Numbered from the stretch's first letter, positions 16,257 through 24,952 are shown. The stretch: 64,000 nucleotides of DNA from Streptomyces qaidamensis (GCF_001611795.1 NZ_CP015098.1:4712001-4776000); one strand, 5' to 3'. Numbers and translations: made by a program. Notes: generated from the letters alone by a model not told the origin.

Positions 16257-17042
16257 TCAGATCTGCGCCCTGCCCTGCTTCCTGATCTCGGCCAGGCGCT
16301 GCGCCCCGAGCTGCACGGCCTGCTGGGTGACCTCTGCGTACACCTCGTCGAGGCCGGCGTTGGTGAGGGTGATCGCGTCCTCGCCGACGCGGACGGCGGC
16401 GAGGTCCATGGTGAGGTACGTCAGCTCCCCCTCCTCCGTCTCGCCGGCCAGCGTGACCCGCAGGGCCTGCCGGGCGTCCCCCACCGGCGGCAGCGGCAGG
16501 TCCCGGACCTCCACGCCCTGGACGACGCCGCGGGTCGTCGTGACCGTGAACTGGCCGCACCGGTCCGGCAGCGACTTCATCCAGTCCAGCGTGCGGTCCA
16601 CGTCCGCCGGGGGATACGCGGCGACCCGGTAGCGCAGCTGGGCGTCGGTGTCGCCGTCGTCGAGCGCGGACGTCGCCTGCGGGCCCTTCGGTGTGCCGAA
16701 GGGCTCTTCCAGGTAGAGGGCGTCCAGCAGCCGCTGGCAGTGCCCGTCCTCCGTGGTGCCCTTGAGCAGCCCGTCCCGCCAGGTGCGCGCGCCCCGGGTC
16801 GGCCCCCACGGCTCGCCCAGGTCGGCCTCGGTGACCAGCGCCGCCTTGGCCTGCGCCTCGGTGAGGGCGGCGCCGGAACCGGCGGGCTGCTCGACGGCGG
16901 GTGACGCGCCGGAGGCGGACGCGGAGGGGGAGAACCACCGGGGCCGCGGCTCGTCGTCGACGGCACAGCCGGCCGTGGCCAGCAGGGCCGTCACGGACAG
17001 CGCGGAGGCGAGGAGGGCGCGGGCGGCCGGAGGGTGGGTCAT
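16257..17042 (-). CDS. Secreted lipoprotein, unknown function
   Basis: 261 aa from the ATG at 17042, with GGAGG at ideal distance; the frame stays open upstream but without a start signal. Signal peptide with lipobox ATAGC (Cys near residue 24) and a Ser/Ala-rich linker. The mature domain has ALTEAQAKAALVTEADLGEPW and CQRLLDAL, a pattern common in actinobacterial sensor-type lipoproteins that are usually associated with the cell envelope. A Cys pair (in GHCQRLL and DRCGQF) may form a disulfide. Convergent with the GAF-ANTAR gene, 18 bp apart. Confidence 0.8.
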   Translation of the reverse strand: MTHPPAARALLASALSVTALLATAGCAVDDEPRPRWFSPSASASGASPAVEQPAGSGAALTEAQAKAALVTEADLGEPWGPTRGARTWRDGLLKGTTEDGHCQRLLDALYLEEPFGTPKGPQATSALDDGDTDAQLRYRVAAYPPADVDRTLDWMKSLPDRCGQFTVTTTRGVVQGVEVRDLPLPPVGDARQALRVTLAGETEEGELTYLTMDLAAVRVGEDAITLTNAGLDEVYAEVTQQAVQLGAQRLAEIRKQGRAQI

Positions 17043-17243
17043 CGGGGTGCCTCCTGCGAGGGGCTCGTGGAGGCGCCTCCGGGCGGAGCGGTCCCTCCAC
17101 GATCGGGTGGATGCTCTTACGGCACCACCGCGACCGCCCGCCCACCAGCGATACGGGCCGTCCGGGTGAGCGGCCGGGGCACCTGCGGCCGCCGTCCGAA
17201 AACCCCTCGCCCCGCCCCCGGCCCCGTTGTTACGGTCACGCCC

Positions 17244-17306
17244 ATGCAGCGCGCCCAGTCGTACCCGTCCGCCACGACGACGCCGGAGAGTGTCCCGGCG
17301 CGCTGA
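17244..17306 (+). CDS. Leader peptide with three consecutive threonine codons
   Basis: 20-aa ORF: begins MQRAQSYPSA, then Thr-Thr-Thr at residues 11-13 (ACG ACG ACG, 17274-17282), then PESVPAR and TGA at 17304-17306. Ribosome stalling at the Thr run when threonyl-tRNA is scarce would leave the downstream RNA free to avoid the terminator at 17319-17348. No Shine-Dalgarno is needed because the ATG appears to be the transcription start. Confidence 0.65.
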   Translation: MQRAQSYPSATTTPESVPAR

Positions 17307-17318
17307 CAGCTGATGTCC

Positions 17319-17348
17319 GAAGCCCCGGGGCGAGTGCCCCGGGGCTTC
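17319..17348 (+). terminator. Attenuator terminator hairpin
   Basis: Perfect 13-bp GC-rich stem with a 4-nt GAGT loop, directly between the leader peptide stop and the ThrRS-like start. No U-tract follows, which is usual for Streptomyces terminators. Confidence 0.7.
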
Positions 17349-17388
17349 GTCGCGTGGTGCTCGCCTCCCCTGACCGCGAGGAGTCACC

Positions 17389-18609
17389 ATGCACGACCAC
17401 CGCCGGCTCGGCCGTGAACTGGACCTGTTCGACACCGATCCGCTGATGGGCGCCGGGCTGCCGTACTGGCTTCCCGACGGCGCGATCGTGCGGCACACCC
17501 TGGAGGAGTACATCCGCGACGCGGAACGCCGGGCGGGCTACCGGCACGTGTACTCACCGGTCCTCGGCAAACGCGAGCTGTACGAGATCTCCGGCCACTG
17601 GGACCACTACGGCGACGACATGTTCCCGCCGATGGACGTGGGCGCCGAACAGGTCCTGCTGCGCCCCAGCCTCTGCCCCCACCACGCCCTGATCTACCGC
17701 TCCCGCTCCCACAGCTACCGCGAACTGCCCCTGCGGATGGCCGAGTTGGGCGGCATGTACCGCTCGGAGCTGTCCGGTGTCCTCGGCGGCCTGACCCGGG
17801 TGCGGGCCATCACCCTCAACGACGCGCACATCTTCTGCACCCTGGATCAGGCCGTCCGGGAGGCCCGGGCCGCGCTGGAGCTGATCGGCCGCGCCTACGC
17901 GGACCTGGGCATCCGTGCGTCCCGGTACCGGCTGTCGCTGCCCGGCGAGGGCGGCAAGTACGTGGCCGACCCGGAGCTGTGGGGGCGCGCCACCGCCCTG
18001 CTGCGGGAGGTCCTGGACGGCTCCGGCCTCCCGTACGAGGCGGCCGAGGGCGAGGCGGCCTTCTACGGCCCCAAGATCGATGTGCAGATCACCGACCCGG
18101 CGGGCCGGGAGGCCACCCTGTCCACCGTGCAGATCGACTTCCACCAGCCCGAACGCTTCGACCTGCACTACATCGGCCCCGACGGGGCGAAACACCGCCC
18201 CGTCATGGTGCACCGCAGCATCATCGGCAGCGTGGAGCGCGCGGTCGCGCACCTCGTCGAGGAGCATGGCGGCGCCTTCCCGCCGTGGCTGGCGCCGGTG
18301 CAGCTGGCGGTCCTGCCGGTCGGGGAGGAGCAGGCCGAGGCGGCGGAGGGCCTGGCCGGACACGCCCGGGAGCTCGGTCTGCGCGCCGAGGTCGCCGGCC
18401 CGGTCCAGGGCACCCTCGCCGCCCGGATCCGCGCGGCCCGGCTGGTGCCGTACCGGGCGGTGATCGGCGGACGGGAGGCCGCCGCGGGACTCGTGGCACC
18501 GCGCCTGCGCGACGGCCGCCGGCCGGACGCCCTGCCCGGCGCCGAGCTGCTGCGCCGGATCGGCGACCGGGTGGCGGCCCGCGGTCCCGGACTGTGGGAC
18601 CCGTCGTAG
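17389..18609 (+). CDS. Short threonyl-tRNA synthetase-like protein (no TGS or editing domain)
   Basis: 406 aa, against about 640-660 for a full ThrRS: it begins directly in the class II catalytic core and lacks the N-terminal TGS and editing domains. Motif 2 region GGMYRSELSG (Arg125) and the Zn ligands are present: Cys96 in LRPSLCPHH, His147 in NDAHIFC, His275 in MVHRSIIGSVER. The C-terminal anticodon-binding domain (WLAPVQLAVLPV onward) is kept. Some normally strict positions differ (PMNCP is PSLCP; QDDAH is LNDAH). ATG 17389 follows GAGGAG. It could be an inducible or resistance-type second ThrRS or an amino-acid-activating enzyme. Upstream attenuation argues that threonyl-tRNA level controls it. 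Confidence 0.85.
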   Translation: MHDHRRLGRELDLFDTDPLMGAGLPYWLPDGAIVRHTLEEYIRDAERRAGYRHVYSPVLGKRELYEISGHWDHYGDDMFPPMDVGAEQVLLRPSLCPHHALIYRSRSHSYRELPLRMAELGGMYRSELSGVLGGLTRVRAITLNDAHIFCTLDQAVREARAALELIGRAYADLGIRASRYRLSLPGEGGKYVADPELWGRATALLREVLDGSGLPYEAAEGEAAFYGPKIDVQITDPAGREATLSTVQIDFHQPERFDLHYIGPDGAKHRPVMVHRSIIGSVERAVAHLVEEHGGAFPPWLAPVQLAVLPVGEEQAEAAEGLAGHARELGLRAEVAGPVQGTLAARIRAARLVPYRAVIGGREAAAGLVAPRLRDGRRPDALPGAELLRRIGDRVAARGPGLWDPS

Positions 18610-18634
18610 GACGGATCACCACGGACCGGGCGGT

Positions 18635-19180
18635 TCAGAACGTCCACCGCGTGTGGCTGTAGACCCCGTTGTCCCGGCCGAAGCCGTATGCCGTGTCCGG
18701 GGCCACCGCGAAGACCACCGCGTCGCCGCTGCGGAACTCGTCCCCGATGCCGTGGAAGGTGCCCTCGGGGGAGGTGATGTGCGGCCCGTACTTCGTCTCG
18801 AACGCCGTGATCACCTCCTCCAGCAGCGCACGGTCGGCGACCGCCTCGGCCGTGCCCTCGACCACGAGGTCGAACCCGCCGGTGAGGGAGTTCGTCCCGG
18901 TGGTCAGGGCGCAGTGCGCGTCATGGGCGAGGTTCTTCGCCTTCTGCTCCCCGCGGCCGGTGGAGAAGTACAGCGCCCCGTCGTGCCAGGCGGCGATGCA
19001 GGGCGTGACGTGCAGCCGGCCGCCGGGCCGCACCGTGGACACCCAGAAGATCTCGGCGGCCTCCAGCCGCCGCCGGGCCTCGGCCCATTCGGTGGCCGTC
19101 ACCTCCGAGGCGCCCGGGCGGGGGTTGAGCGCGGAGCTGTAGCGGGCGTCGAGTTCGGTCGTCGGTGTCTGTGCGGGCAT
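18635..19180 (-). CDS. Pyridoxamine 5'-phosphate oxidase-like FMN-binding protein
   Basis: 181 aa; ATG 19180 preceded by AAAGGAG. Typical split-barrel flavin/F420-binding fold: RRRLEAAEIFWVSTVRPGGRLHVTPCIAAWHDGALYFSTGRGEQKAKNLAHDAHCAL is the family core (read in segments), with LVVEGTAEAV following and a C-terminal FAVAPDTAYGFG strand. Members reduce or oxidise small substrates or serve as general stress proteins in the cytosol. Substrate not deducible. Downstream gene is convergent. Confidence 0.8.
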   Translation of the reverse strand: MPAQTPTTELDARYSSALNPRPGASEVTATEWAEARRRLEAAEIFWVSTVRPGGRLHVTPCIAAWHDGALYFSTGRGEQKAKNLAHDAHCALTTGTNSLTGGFDLVVEGTAEAVADRALLEEVITAFETKYGPHITSPEGTFHGIGDEFRSGDAVVFAVAPDTAYGFGRDNGVYSHTRWTF

Positions 19181-19279
19181 GGCGGACTCCTTTGTCGTCT
19201 CCTCCCCGTAACGACCGTCCGCCGGGGCCGGAATCATCGCCGCGTCCGTTCGTGTCGCCGTACGGCGCCGGTCGGTCCG

Positions 19280-19625
19280 CCGTCCAGGGCCGGAGCTTGT
19301 CGGGGTTGAGCACGGCTCGGACGTGCTGGACCCGGTCGCCGGCGATGTCGACGCCGGCACCGACACGGTGACGCCGTCCTTGCGGGCCACCAGGCCGGGC
19401 CGGCCGTTGACCGCGCACTCCAGGAGGGAGATGCCGGGTACGCGCGGGCGCGCTCGGCGAAGAAGCGGGCGACCCGCTCGGCGCCCTCGACCGGCTGGAG
19501 GGCGGCCGGCACGAGCCCGCCGCCGTCGCCGGTCGCGGTCGCCCCGGGGGCCAGCACGCCGGTGAGGCCGTCGATGTCCTGGTCCTCCCACACCCGCCGG
19601 AAGGTGGCGCTCGACCTCGATGTCA
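19280..19625 (-). pseudogene. Relic of an ECF sigma factor C-terminal (SnoaL-like) domain
   Basis: Three different minus-strand frames read successively as one protein: GVLAPGATATGDGGGLVPAALQPVEGAERVARFFA, then LLECAVNGRPGLVARKDG, then VLNPDKLRPW. These are the conserved segments of the SnoaL-like tail of SigJ-type ECF sigma factors. At least two frameshifts are needed, and the sigma2/sigma4 domains are absent, so this is a decayed remnant. Confidence 0.65.
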
Positions 19626-19728
19626 CGGCGGTACGGCGGTCCTGGCGCCGTGTGCGGGGCGCGGGCCGCCGGGCAGGCCGTAGGGTCGCTGCCAGGAAGC
19701 TTCCCGCACCACTGGAAGGAGTCCCGCC

Positions 19729-20703
19729 GTGACGGACGGCCGGCGCATCCCGGTGATCATCGACTGTGACACCGGCGTCGACGACGCCCTCGCCCTGCTG
19801 TTCGCCGTACGGCACCCGGCGCTCGACGTGCGGGCGATCACCTGCGTGGCCGGGAACACGGACGTGGACGGCGTCGTCCGCAACACCCTGACCGTGCTGG
19901 AGCAGGCGGGCGCCCCCGACATCCCCGTCGCCCGGGGCGCCGAGCGGCCGCTGATCGAGGCGCCCCGCTCGGCCCAGCACGTGCACGGGCACGACGGCAT
20001 GGGCGACCTGGGCCTGCCGCGGCCGGCCCGCGAGCCCGCCGACGTCGACGCCGTGACGCTGCTGCGGCGCGAGATCCTCGCCTCCCCGCGCCCGGTCACC
20101 CTCGTCCCCATGGCCCCGCTCACCAACATCGCGCTGCTGCTGCGCACCCACCCGGAGGTGGTCGGCAACATCGAGCGGATCGTCTTCATGGGCGGCGCGG
20201 CGGCCGTCGGGAACGCCACGCCCGTCGCGGAGTTCAATGTCTGGCACGACCCGGAGGCGGCCGCGATCCTGCTCACGGCCGGGGTGCCGATCACGATGTA
20301 CGGGCTGGACGTGTTCACACGGGTCGTGGTCCCCGCGGCGGATGTGCGCAGGCTGCGCGAGAGCAGCGAGCCGGGGGCGCGGCTGGCCGGGCAGTTGCTC
20401 GCCCACCGCCCGGCCCACCCGGACAGCCGTCCCGGCGATCCCTCCGAGACGTCCGGCGGTCTGGGCGACGCGGGCGCGGTGTGCGCGGTCGTCGACCCGG
20501 AGGGCCTGACGACGCACCGCCTCCCGGTGGACGTCTCCCTCGCGCCGGGGCCCACGCGCGGCATGACGATCGTCGACCGCCGCCCCCGCCCCGGCGAGGC
20601 GGAAATCCACGAGGGCACGCGCGAACAGCCCCTGGTCGACGTGGGGCTGGACGTGGACGTGGAGCGCTACGTGAAGCTGTACCTGGCGACCGTCGAGGTG
20701 TGA
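19729..20703 (+). CDS. Inosine-uridine-preferring nucleoside hydrolase
   Basis: 324 aa; GTG start after GGAAGGAG. The N-terminal calcium-binding motif reads IDCDTGVDDA (Asp12, 14, 18, 19). NHVHGHDGMGDLGLP-like segment HVHGHDGMGDLGLP, VTLVPMAPLTNIALLLR and EFNVWHDPEAA are all family signatures, and length is normal. The enzyme cleaves the N-glycosidic bond of purine or pyrimidine ribosides in nucleoside salvage. Stands alone, followed by a strong bidirectional terminator. Confidence 0.9.
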   Translation: MTDGRRIPVIIDCDTGVDDALALLFAVRHPALDVRAITCVAGNTDVDGVVRNTLTVLEQAGAPDIPVARGAERPLIEAPRSAQHVHGHDGMGDLGLPRPAREPADVDAVTLLRREILASPRPVTLVPMAPLTNIALLLRTHPEVVGNIERIVFMGGAAAVGNATPVAEFNVWHDPEAAAILLTAGVPITMYGLDVFTRVVVPAADVRRLRESSEPGARLAGQLLAHRPAHPDSRPGDPSETSGGLGDAGAVCAVVDPEGLTTHRLPVDVSLAPGPTRGMTIVDRRPRPGEAEIHEGTREQPLVDVGLDVDVERYVKLYLATVEV

Positions 20704-20763
20704 TGCCGGCGGCGCTGCGGCGCGCCGCGACCGTCACGCCGCGGCGGTCCGGCCGCGGGACGC

Positions 20764-20815
20764 GAGAACGCCCGGTGTGCTGTCGCCGCCGGACGACAGC
20801 ACACCGGGCGTTCTC
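20764..20815. terminator. Bidirectional terminator
   Basis: A perfect 22-bp inverted repeat (20764-20785 with 20794-20815) and an 8-nt loop, located between the convergent nucleoside hydrolase and sortase-substrate genes. Confidence 0.9.
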
Positions 20816-20832
20816 AGTCAGGCTCGGGTGTC

Positions 20833-21780
20833 CTACGCGCCGCGCCGGGCCGCACGGCGGCGGGTCACGACGACGAGGGCCGCTCCGCCCGCCAGCAGGG
20901 CGGCCGCGCCGAGGGCGATCGGGCCGGTGCTGCTGTCGGCGCCCGTCTCGGCGAGGTCGCCGCCACCGCCGTTCGGCTTGGGGGCGACGGGCGTCGACTC
21001 GGAGGCGCTCGGGGTGGGCGTGTCCGTGTCGGAGGACGGCGGCGTCGAGGGCTCGGCCGGCTCGGACGGGGACGCCGGGGGTGTCGCGGGGGGCGTCGTC
21101 TCCTCGGCCGGCTCGGACGGGCTCGCGGGCGGCGTCGAGGCGGGCGGCTCCTCCTCCGCCGGCGGCGGGGTCGTGCAGTCCTTCGTGCCGCCGTTCCAGG
21201 CCGCGATCAGCTTGTCCTTGATGACCGGGCGGTCCGGGCCCTTGGGCAGCTCGCCGTGCTCGAAGCCGTCCGTCGCGTCGAGTTCGCCGTCGAACTTCAC
21301 CGCGCCCCGGTAGAGGTCGATCTGCCCGAAGCAGCCCTTGTCCGGGATGGCGATGTCGAGCGACTCGGTGGCGCCCGGCTTGACCGTCACCGTGTCGAAG
21401 TCGACGAACACCTGCTCGCCGGAGGTCGCGAACGTCGCGCCGTGCGCGAGGTAGGACGCGAGGGAGGCCGTGCAGGTGGCCGCGCCGCCGGCGGTGCGGA
21501 CCTTGATGTGGACCTTGCCGTCCTCGGTCGGCTTCAGGTTCTGGTCGTCGACCTTGACCGAGTCGTAGAAGTTCGTGCCGTCGAGCGAGAACTGGCAGCG
21601 GTCGGTCCCGGTCTCCGTGCCCGCGCCCGTGCCCGGCTTGTAGCTGCCGCCGGACGACCAGCCGTCGCCGCCTGGCGTTCCGGTGGCGAAGGCGGTCGTG
21701 GCGGAGGCGGCGCAGAGGACGAGGGCCGCGGCGCCCGTCCCCAGCAGGCGTCGCGCGGTGACACGTCTCGCTATGGACAT
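20833..21780 (-). CDS. Sortase-anchored secreted protein (LAETG)
   Basis: 315 aa from ATG 21780; upstream in-frame codons lack signal character. Signal peptide (LLGTGAAALVLCAASATTAFA), a beta-rich domain of about 150 residues with four Cys, a Pro/Ser/Glu-rich wall-spanning region of repeated PPASPSEPAE segments, then LAETG, a hydrophobic helix (PIALGAAALLAGGAALVVV) and basic tail RRRAARRGA. LAxTG is recognised by class E sortases of actinobacteria. Function of the exposed domain unknown. Confidence 0.88.
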   Translation of the reverse strand: MSIARRVTARRLLGTGAAALVLCAASATTAFATGTPGGDGWSSGGSYKPGTGAGTETGTDRCQFSLDGTNFYDSVKVDDQNLKPTEDGKVHIKVRTAGGAATCTASLASYLAHGATFATSGEQVFVDFDTVTVKPGATESLDIAIPDKGCFGQIDLYRGAVKFDGELDATDGFEHGELPKGPDRPVIKDKLIAAWNGGTKDCTTPPPAEEEPPASTPPASPSEPAEETTPPATPPASPSEPAEPSTPPSSDTDTPTPSASESTPVAPKPNGGGGDLAETGADSSTGPIALGAAALLAGGAALVVVTRRRAARRGA

Positions 21781-22095
21781 GCGTATCCCATTTCTTGGCG
21801 TGTGCCGGACCCGGGTGACGGCATGCGGGCAGCGCGACGCACGCGGCTGCCGGGGCCGCACCGGGGAGTGAGTGGTCGGAGAAACACTGGGCTCATTGGT
21901 CACATGTGCCTCAGTGGCCCCATCGTGGCGGCGTCGCAGCACGCTGTCAACCTGCGGTGATGCAAAGGAAGTTGCTCCACCGTCACGCTTTCATCACAGC
22001 GGGAATGGATCACTCCGATCAGCGTGATGGTTCCTTTTTCCGGCATTCTGGACAGATTCAATGCTGTCGCCCGTATGCCCTGTGAAGGAGACCGC
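21781..22095. other. Divergent intergenic region without a gene
   Basis: About 315 bp between the divergent sortase-substrate and glycosidase genes. Composition is less GC-rich near 21960-22075. No coding frame with good codon bias, no clear palindrome and no recognisable operator was found; it must hold both promoters. Confidence 0.5.
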
Positions 22096-23757
22096 GTGAC
22101 CGATCGCTCGACCCTCGACCTGTCGTCCCGGGACCCCGACTGGTGGCGCCAGGCCGTCGTCTACCAGATCTATCCCCGCAGCTTCGCCGACGCCGACGGC
22201 GACGGACTCGGTGATCTGCGCGGCATCACCCGCCGCCTCACCCACCTCGCCGCCCTGGGCGTGGACGCCCTGTGGCTGAGCCCCTTCTACCCCTCCGAGC
22301 TCGCCGACGGCGGCTACGACGTCGCCGACCCCCGGGGCGTCGACCCGCGCCTGGGCACCCTCGACGACTTCGACGCCCTGGTCGCCGAGGCCCACCGCCT
22401 CGGCCTGAAGGTCATCGTCGACATCGTGCCCAACCACTCCTCGCACCGGCACGCGTGGTTCCAGGAGGCCCTGTACGCGGGCCCCGGCTCGGCGGCCCGT
22501 GACCGCTACGTCTTCCGCGACGGCCGCGGCGAGCACGGCGAACTCCCACCCACCGACTGGCAGTCCGTCTTCGGCGGCAGCGCCTGGAAGCGGGTGCCCG
22601 ACGGCCAGTGGTACCTGCACCTGTTCGCCCCCGAACAGCCCGACCTCAACTGGGAGAACCAGGAGGTCCGCGCCGACTACCGCACCACCCTGCGCTTCTG
22701 GTCCGACCGCGGGGTCGACGGCTTCCGCATCGACGTCGCACACGCCCTCGTCAAGGACCTGAGTGAACCCCTGCGCGACCTCGGCCGGCCCGAGCTGAGC
22801 CGCGAGGAGGCGCTCACCGCGCTGCCGCCCGGCACCCACCCCTTCTACGACCGTGACGACGTGCACGAGATCTACCGCGACTGGCGCAAGATCCTCGACG
22901 CCTACCGGCCGCCCCGCATGGCCGTCGCCGAGGCGTGGGTGCCCGGCGCCCGGCGCGCGCTGTACGCCCGCCCGGACGAGCTCGGCCAGGCCTTCAACTT
23001 CGAGTACCTGGAGGCCGGCTGGGACGCGGAGGAGCTGCGGCAGGTCATCACCGACTCGCTCGCCACCGCCCGGGCTGCGGGCGCGTCGGCCACCTGGGTG
23101 CTGTCCAACCACGACGTCGTACGGCACGCCTCCCGGCTGACGCTGCCGCCCGGCACCGACCTCAACGCCTGGCTGCTGTCCGGCGGCCACGCCCCGGCCG
23201 TCGACGAGGCGGCCGGGCTGCGCCGGGCCCGGGCGGCCACGCTGCTGATGCTGGCCCTGCCCGGCTCGGCGTACGTCTACCAGGGGGAGGAACTCGGCCT
23301 GCCCGAGGTCGCCGACCTGCCCACCGAGGTGCTCCAGGACCCGATCTGGGAGCAGACCGGTCACGTCCGCAAGGGCCGCGACGGCTGCCGGGTGCCGCTG
23401 CCGTGGACGACGTCCGGGCCGTCGTACGGCTTCGGGCCCGGCGGGGCGTGGCTCCCGCAGCCGCCCGGCTTCGCCGCGTACGCCGTCGAGGCGCAGGACG
23501 GGGTGGAGGGATCCACCCTGGAGCTCTACCGCACGGCCCTGCGGCTGCGCCGCAAACTCCTCGACGGCGAGGAGCTGACGTGGGCGGCGGACGCCCCGGA
23601 CGGTGTGCTCCGGTTCGACCGCTGTGAGGGGTGGCGCTGCGTCGCCAACCTGTCCGGTGCGTCGGTCGAGCTGCCGGCCGGGGAGGTTCTGCTGAGCAGC
23701 GCGCCGCTGGAGGACGGCCGGGTCGGCCCGGACACGACGGTGTGGCTGGGTCGCTGA
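22096..23757 (+). CDS. Alpha-glucosidase / oligo-1,6-glucosidase (GH13)
   Basis: 553 aa from GTG 22096 after GAAGGAG (an in-frame ATG at 22024 lacks a ribosome-binding site). (beta/alpha)8 GH13 signatures: DIVPNHSS at 109-116, nucleophile Asp213 in GFRIDVAHAL, acid/base Glu279 in AVAEAW, and Asp340 in LSNHDVVRH. No signal peptide, so it acts on intracellular oligosaccharides such as maltose, isomaltose or trehalose-related sugars. No sugar transporter or LacI regulator is adjacent. Confidence 0.88.
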   Translation: MTDRSTLDLSSRDPDWWRQAVVYQIYPRSFADADGDGLGDLRGITRRLTHLAALGVDALWLSPFYPSELADGGYDVADPRGVDPRLGTLDDFDALVAEAHRLGLKVIVDIVPNHSSHRHAWFQEALYAGPGSAARDRYVFRDGRGEHGELPPTDWQSVFGGSAWKRVPDGQWYLHLFAPEQPDLNWENQEVRADYRTTLRFWSDRGVDGFRIDVAHALVKDLSEPLRDLGRPELSREEALTALPPGTHPFYDRDDVHEIYRDWRKILDAYRPPRMAVAEAWVPGARRALYARPDELGQAFNFEYLEAGWDAEELRQVITDSLATARAAGASATWVLSNHDVVRHASRLTLPPGTDLNAWLLSGGHAPAVDEAAGLRRARAATLLMLALPGSAYVYQGEELGLPEVADLPTEVLQDPIWEQTGHVRKGRDGCRVPLPWTTSGPSYGFGPGGAWLPQPPGFAAYAVEAQDGVEGSTLELYRTALRLRRKLLDGEELTWAADAPDGVLRFDRCEGWRCVANLSGASVELPAGEVLLSSAPLEDGRVGPDTTVWLGR

Positions 23758-23834
23758 GCGCTTCGCGGGGCCGCCGGGGGGCGTTCGGGGGCGGGGTGTC
23801 CTGCGTGTGCGGCGCCGGCGTGGCTGGTCGCGGT

Positions 23835-23861
23835 TCCCCGCGCCCCTTGGGGGCGCGGGGA
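23835..23861. repeat. Intergenic GC palindrome (terminator-like)
   Basis: TCCCCGCGCCCC (23835-23846) pairs perfectly with 23850-23861 around a 3-nt loop. This sequence type recurs in intergenic regions across Streptomyces genomes. The surrounding 290 bp (23758-24046) is G-rich and contains no gene; the hairpin may terminate the glucosidase transcript. Confidence 0.6.
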
Positions 23862-24046
23862 CCCCGCGGGGCGTAGCCGGGCGTGCCGGGGGTGGGGGTG
23901 GCCGGGAGGATTGTTCTCCCGGCCGTGTCCGGACAGTGAGTCCCGCCCGCCATGAACAGGTACGGGGGGCGGGGGCGCGTAGGGGGGCGGCGCGGGGCGC
24001 GGGTGAGCGGGCAGGTCGACATCTCGGTCGCCCCGGACGACGGGGC

Positions 24047-24535
24047 TCAGTAGCGGACCGCCCGGGCCACCTCGGTCCGGACCTCACCGGACAGGTCGTG
24101 CGTGCTGCGGGCGGTGGCCGTGGCGGACTGGCCGGCCTGCACGTGGTCCACCGTGACGATGACCGTGTCGACCAACTGCCCCCCGGCGTCCCGGAAGTCG
24201 ACCTGGACGGCGAAGGACCGGGACGAGTCGTCGGTGTTGCGGACGGTGACGTCCGTGCGGACCCGGCCGTCGGCGCCGGTGACGGGCGTCCCGGTCGTCA
24301 CGTCGCCTTTGACGTCGGCGCCGTCCTGGATGTCGTCGAGCCGCTTCCCGGCCTCGGCCGAGGCGGACTCCACCGCCTCGCCCGCCTCCGAGGCGATCGA
24401 CCCCACCGCGGACTCCGCCCTGCTCGCGACGTCCGCGGGGCTGTCGTCACCGCTGCAGCCCGCGAGCACCGCGGACAGGGCCAGCGCGGTGGCCGCCCCT
24501 CCCGTCGCCCAGCGCGTCCGGTGGCGGGCAGTCAT
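24047..24535 (-). CDS. Small lipoprotein with FxLYD-like domain
   Basis: 162 aa; GGGAGG before ATG 24535. Lipobox LAGC (Cys near 27), an Ala/Glu/Ser helical segment (about 35-70), then a beta-sandwich-like domain of about 85 residues: DVTTGTPVTGADGRVRTDVTVRNTDDSSRSFAVQVDF in segments, resembling FxLYD domains that stabilise envelope proteins. Extracytoplasmic, function unknown. Confidence 0.75.
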   Translation of the reverse strand: MTARHRTRWATGGAATALALSAVLAGCSGDDSPADVASRAESAVGSIASEAGEAVESASAEAGKRLDDIQDGADVKGDVTTGTPVTGADGRVRTDVTVRNTDDSSRSFAVQVDFRDAGGQLVDTVIVTVDHVQAGQSATATARSTHDLSGEVRTEVARAVRY

Positions 24536-24577
24536 GTCGCCTCCCTGGAGTCCGCCGGCCCTGCCGGCTCCACGGCC

Positions 24578-24952
24578 TCACGTGCGGCCGAGCCCACCGC
24601 CGCCGAAGGATCCACTGGATCCGGGCGACCAGCGGCGCGGTTTCTGGTCCTTTCCGGTCCTGGTGCTCGCGCGGTGGAGCTCGTGCGGCATGATCCGCTG
24701 ACCGTCGCGCGTCACGACCGGCACGTCGTCGGGTTCCCGCATCTCCCGCATCTCGCGGACCGGCCCGGTGTCCGGCAGGTGCGGCTGCTCCTCGGGGGCG
24801 GGGTGATGGGTGTCCTTGTCCATGACCTGCATCCCGACCCGCACGGCCCAGATCAGCGCGCAGGCCACGATCAGCCCGCCGACGAAGGCGATGGTCACGG
24901 CGACCGCGTGATCTGACGAGGCCGCCAGTTCTGCATACGTTGCCGTATTCAT
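24578..24952 (-). CDS. DUF6479 family membrane protein
   Basis: 124 aa from ATG 24952. One N-terminal membrane helix (AVAVTIAFVGGLIVACALIWAV) followed by a polar, Pro/Glu-rich tail with GPVREMREMREPDDVPVV, the pattern of the Streptomyces DUF6479 family, and a Gly-rich C-terminus. Function unknown. It is followed by the lipoprotein gene in the same direction, 43 bp away. Confidence 0.7.
   Translation of the reverse strand: MNTATYAELAASSDHAVAVTIAFVGGLIVACALIWAVRVGMQVMDKDTHHPAPEEQPHLPDTGPVREMREMREPDDVPVVTRDGQRIMPHELHRASTRTGKDQKPRRWSPGSSGSFGGGGLGRT

Larger units (their letters stand above)
17231..17348 (+). promoter_or_regulatory. Transcription attenuator of the ThrRS-like gene
   Basis: A TACGGT -10 element at 17231-17236 ends 7 nt before the leader ATG (17244), so the transcript is probably leaderless. 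The leader ORF ends at 17306. A perfect 13-bp stem follows: GAAGCCCCGGGGC at 17319-17331 pairs with GCCCCGGGGCTTC at 17336-17348 around a GAGT loop. The structural gene starts 41 bp later. Three tandem Thr codons in the leader, placed upstream of a terminator and a Thr-tRNA synthetase-like gene, point to ribosome-mediated attenuation responding to charged tRNA-Thr. Confidence 0.7.
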
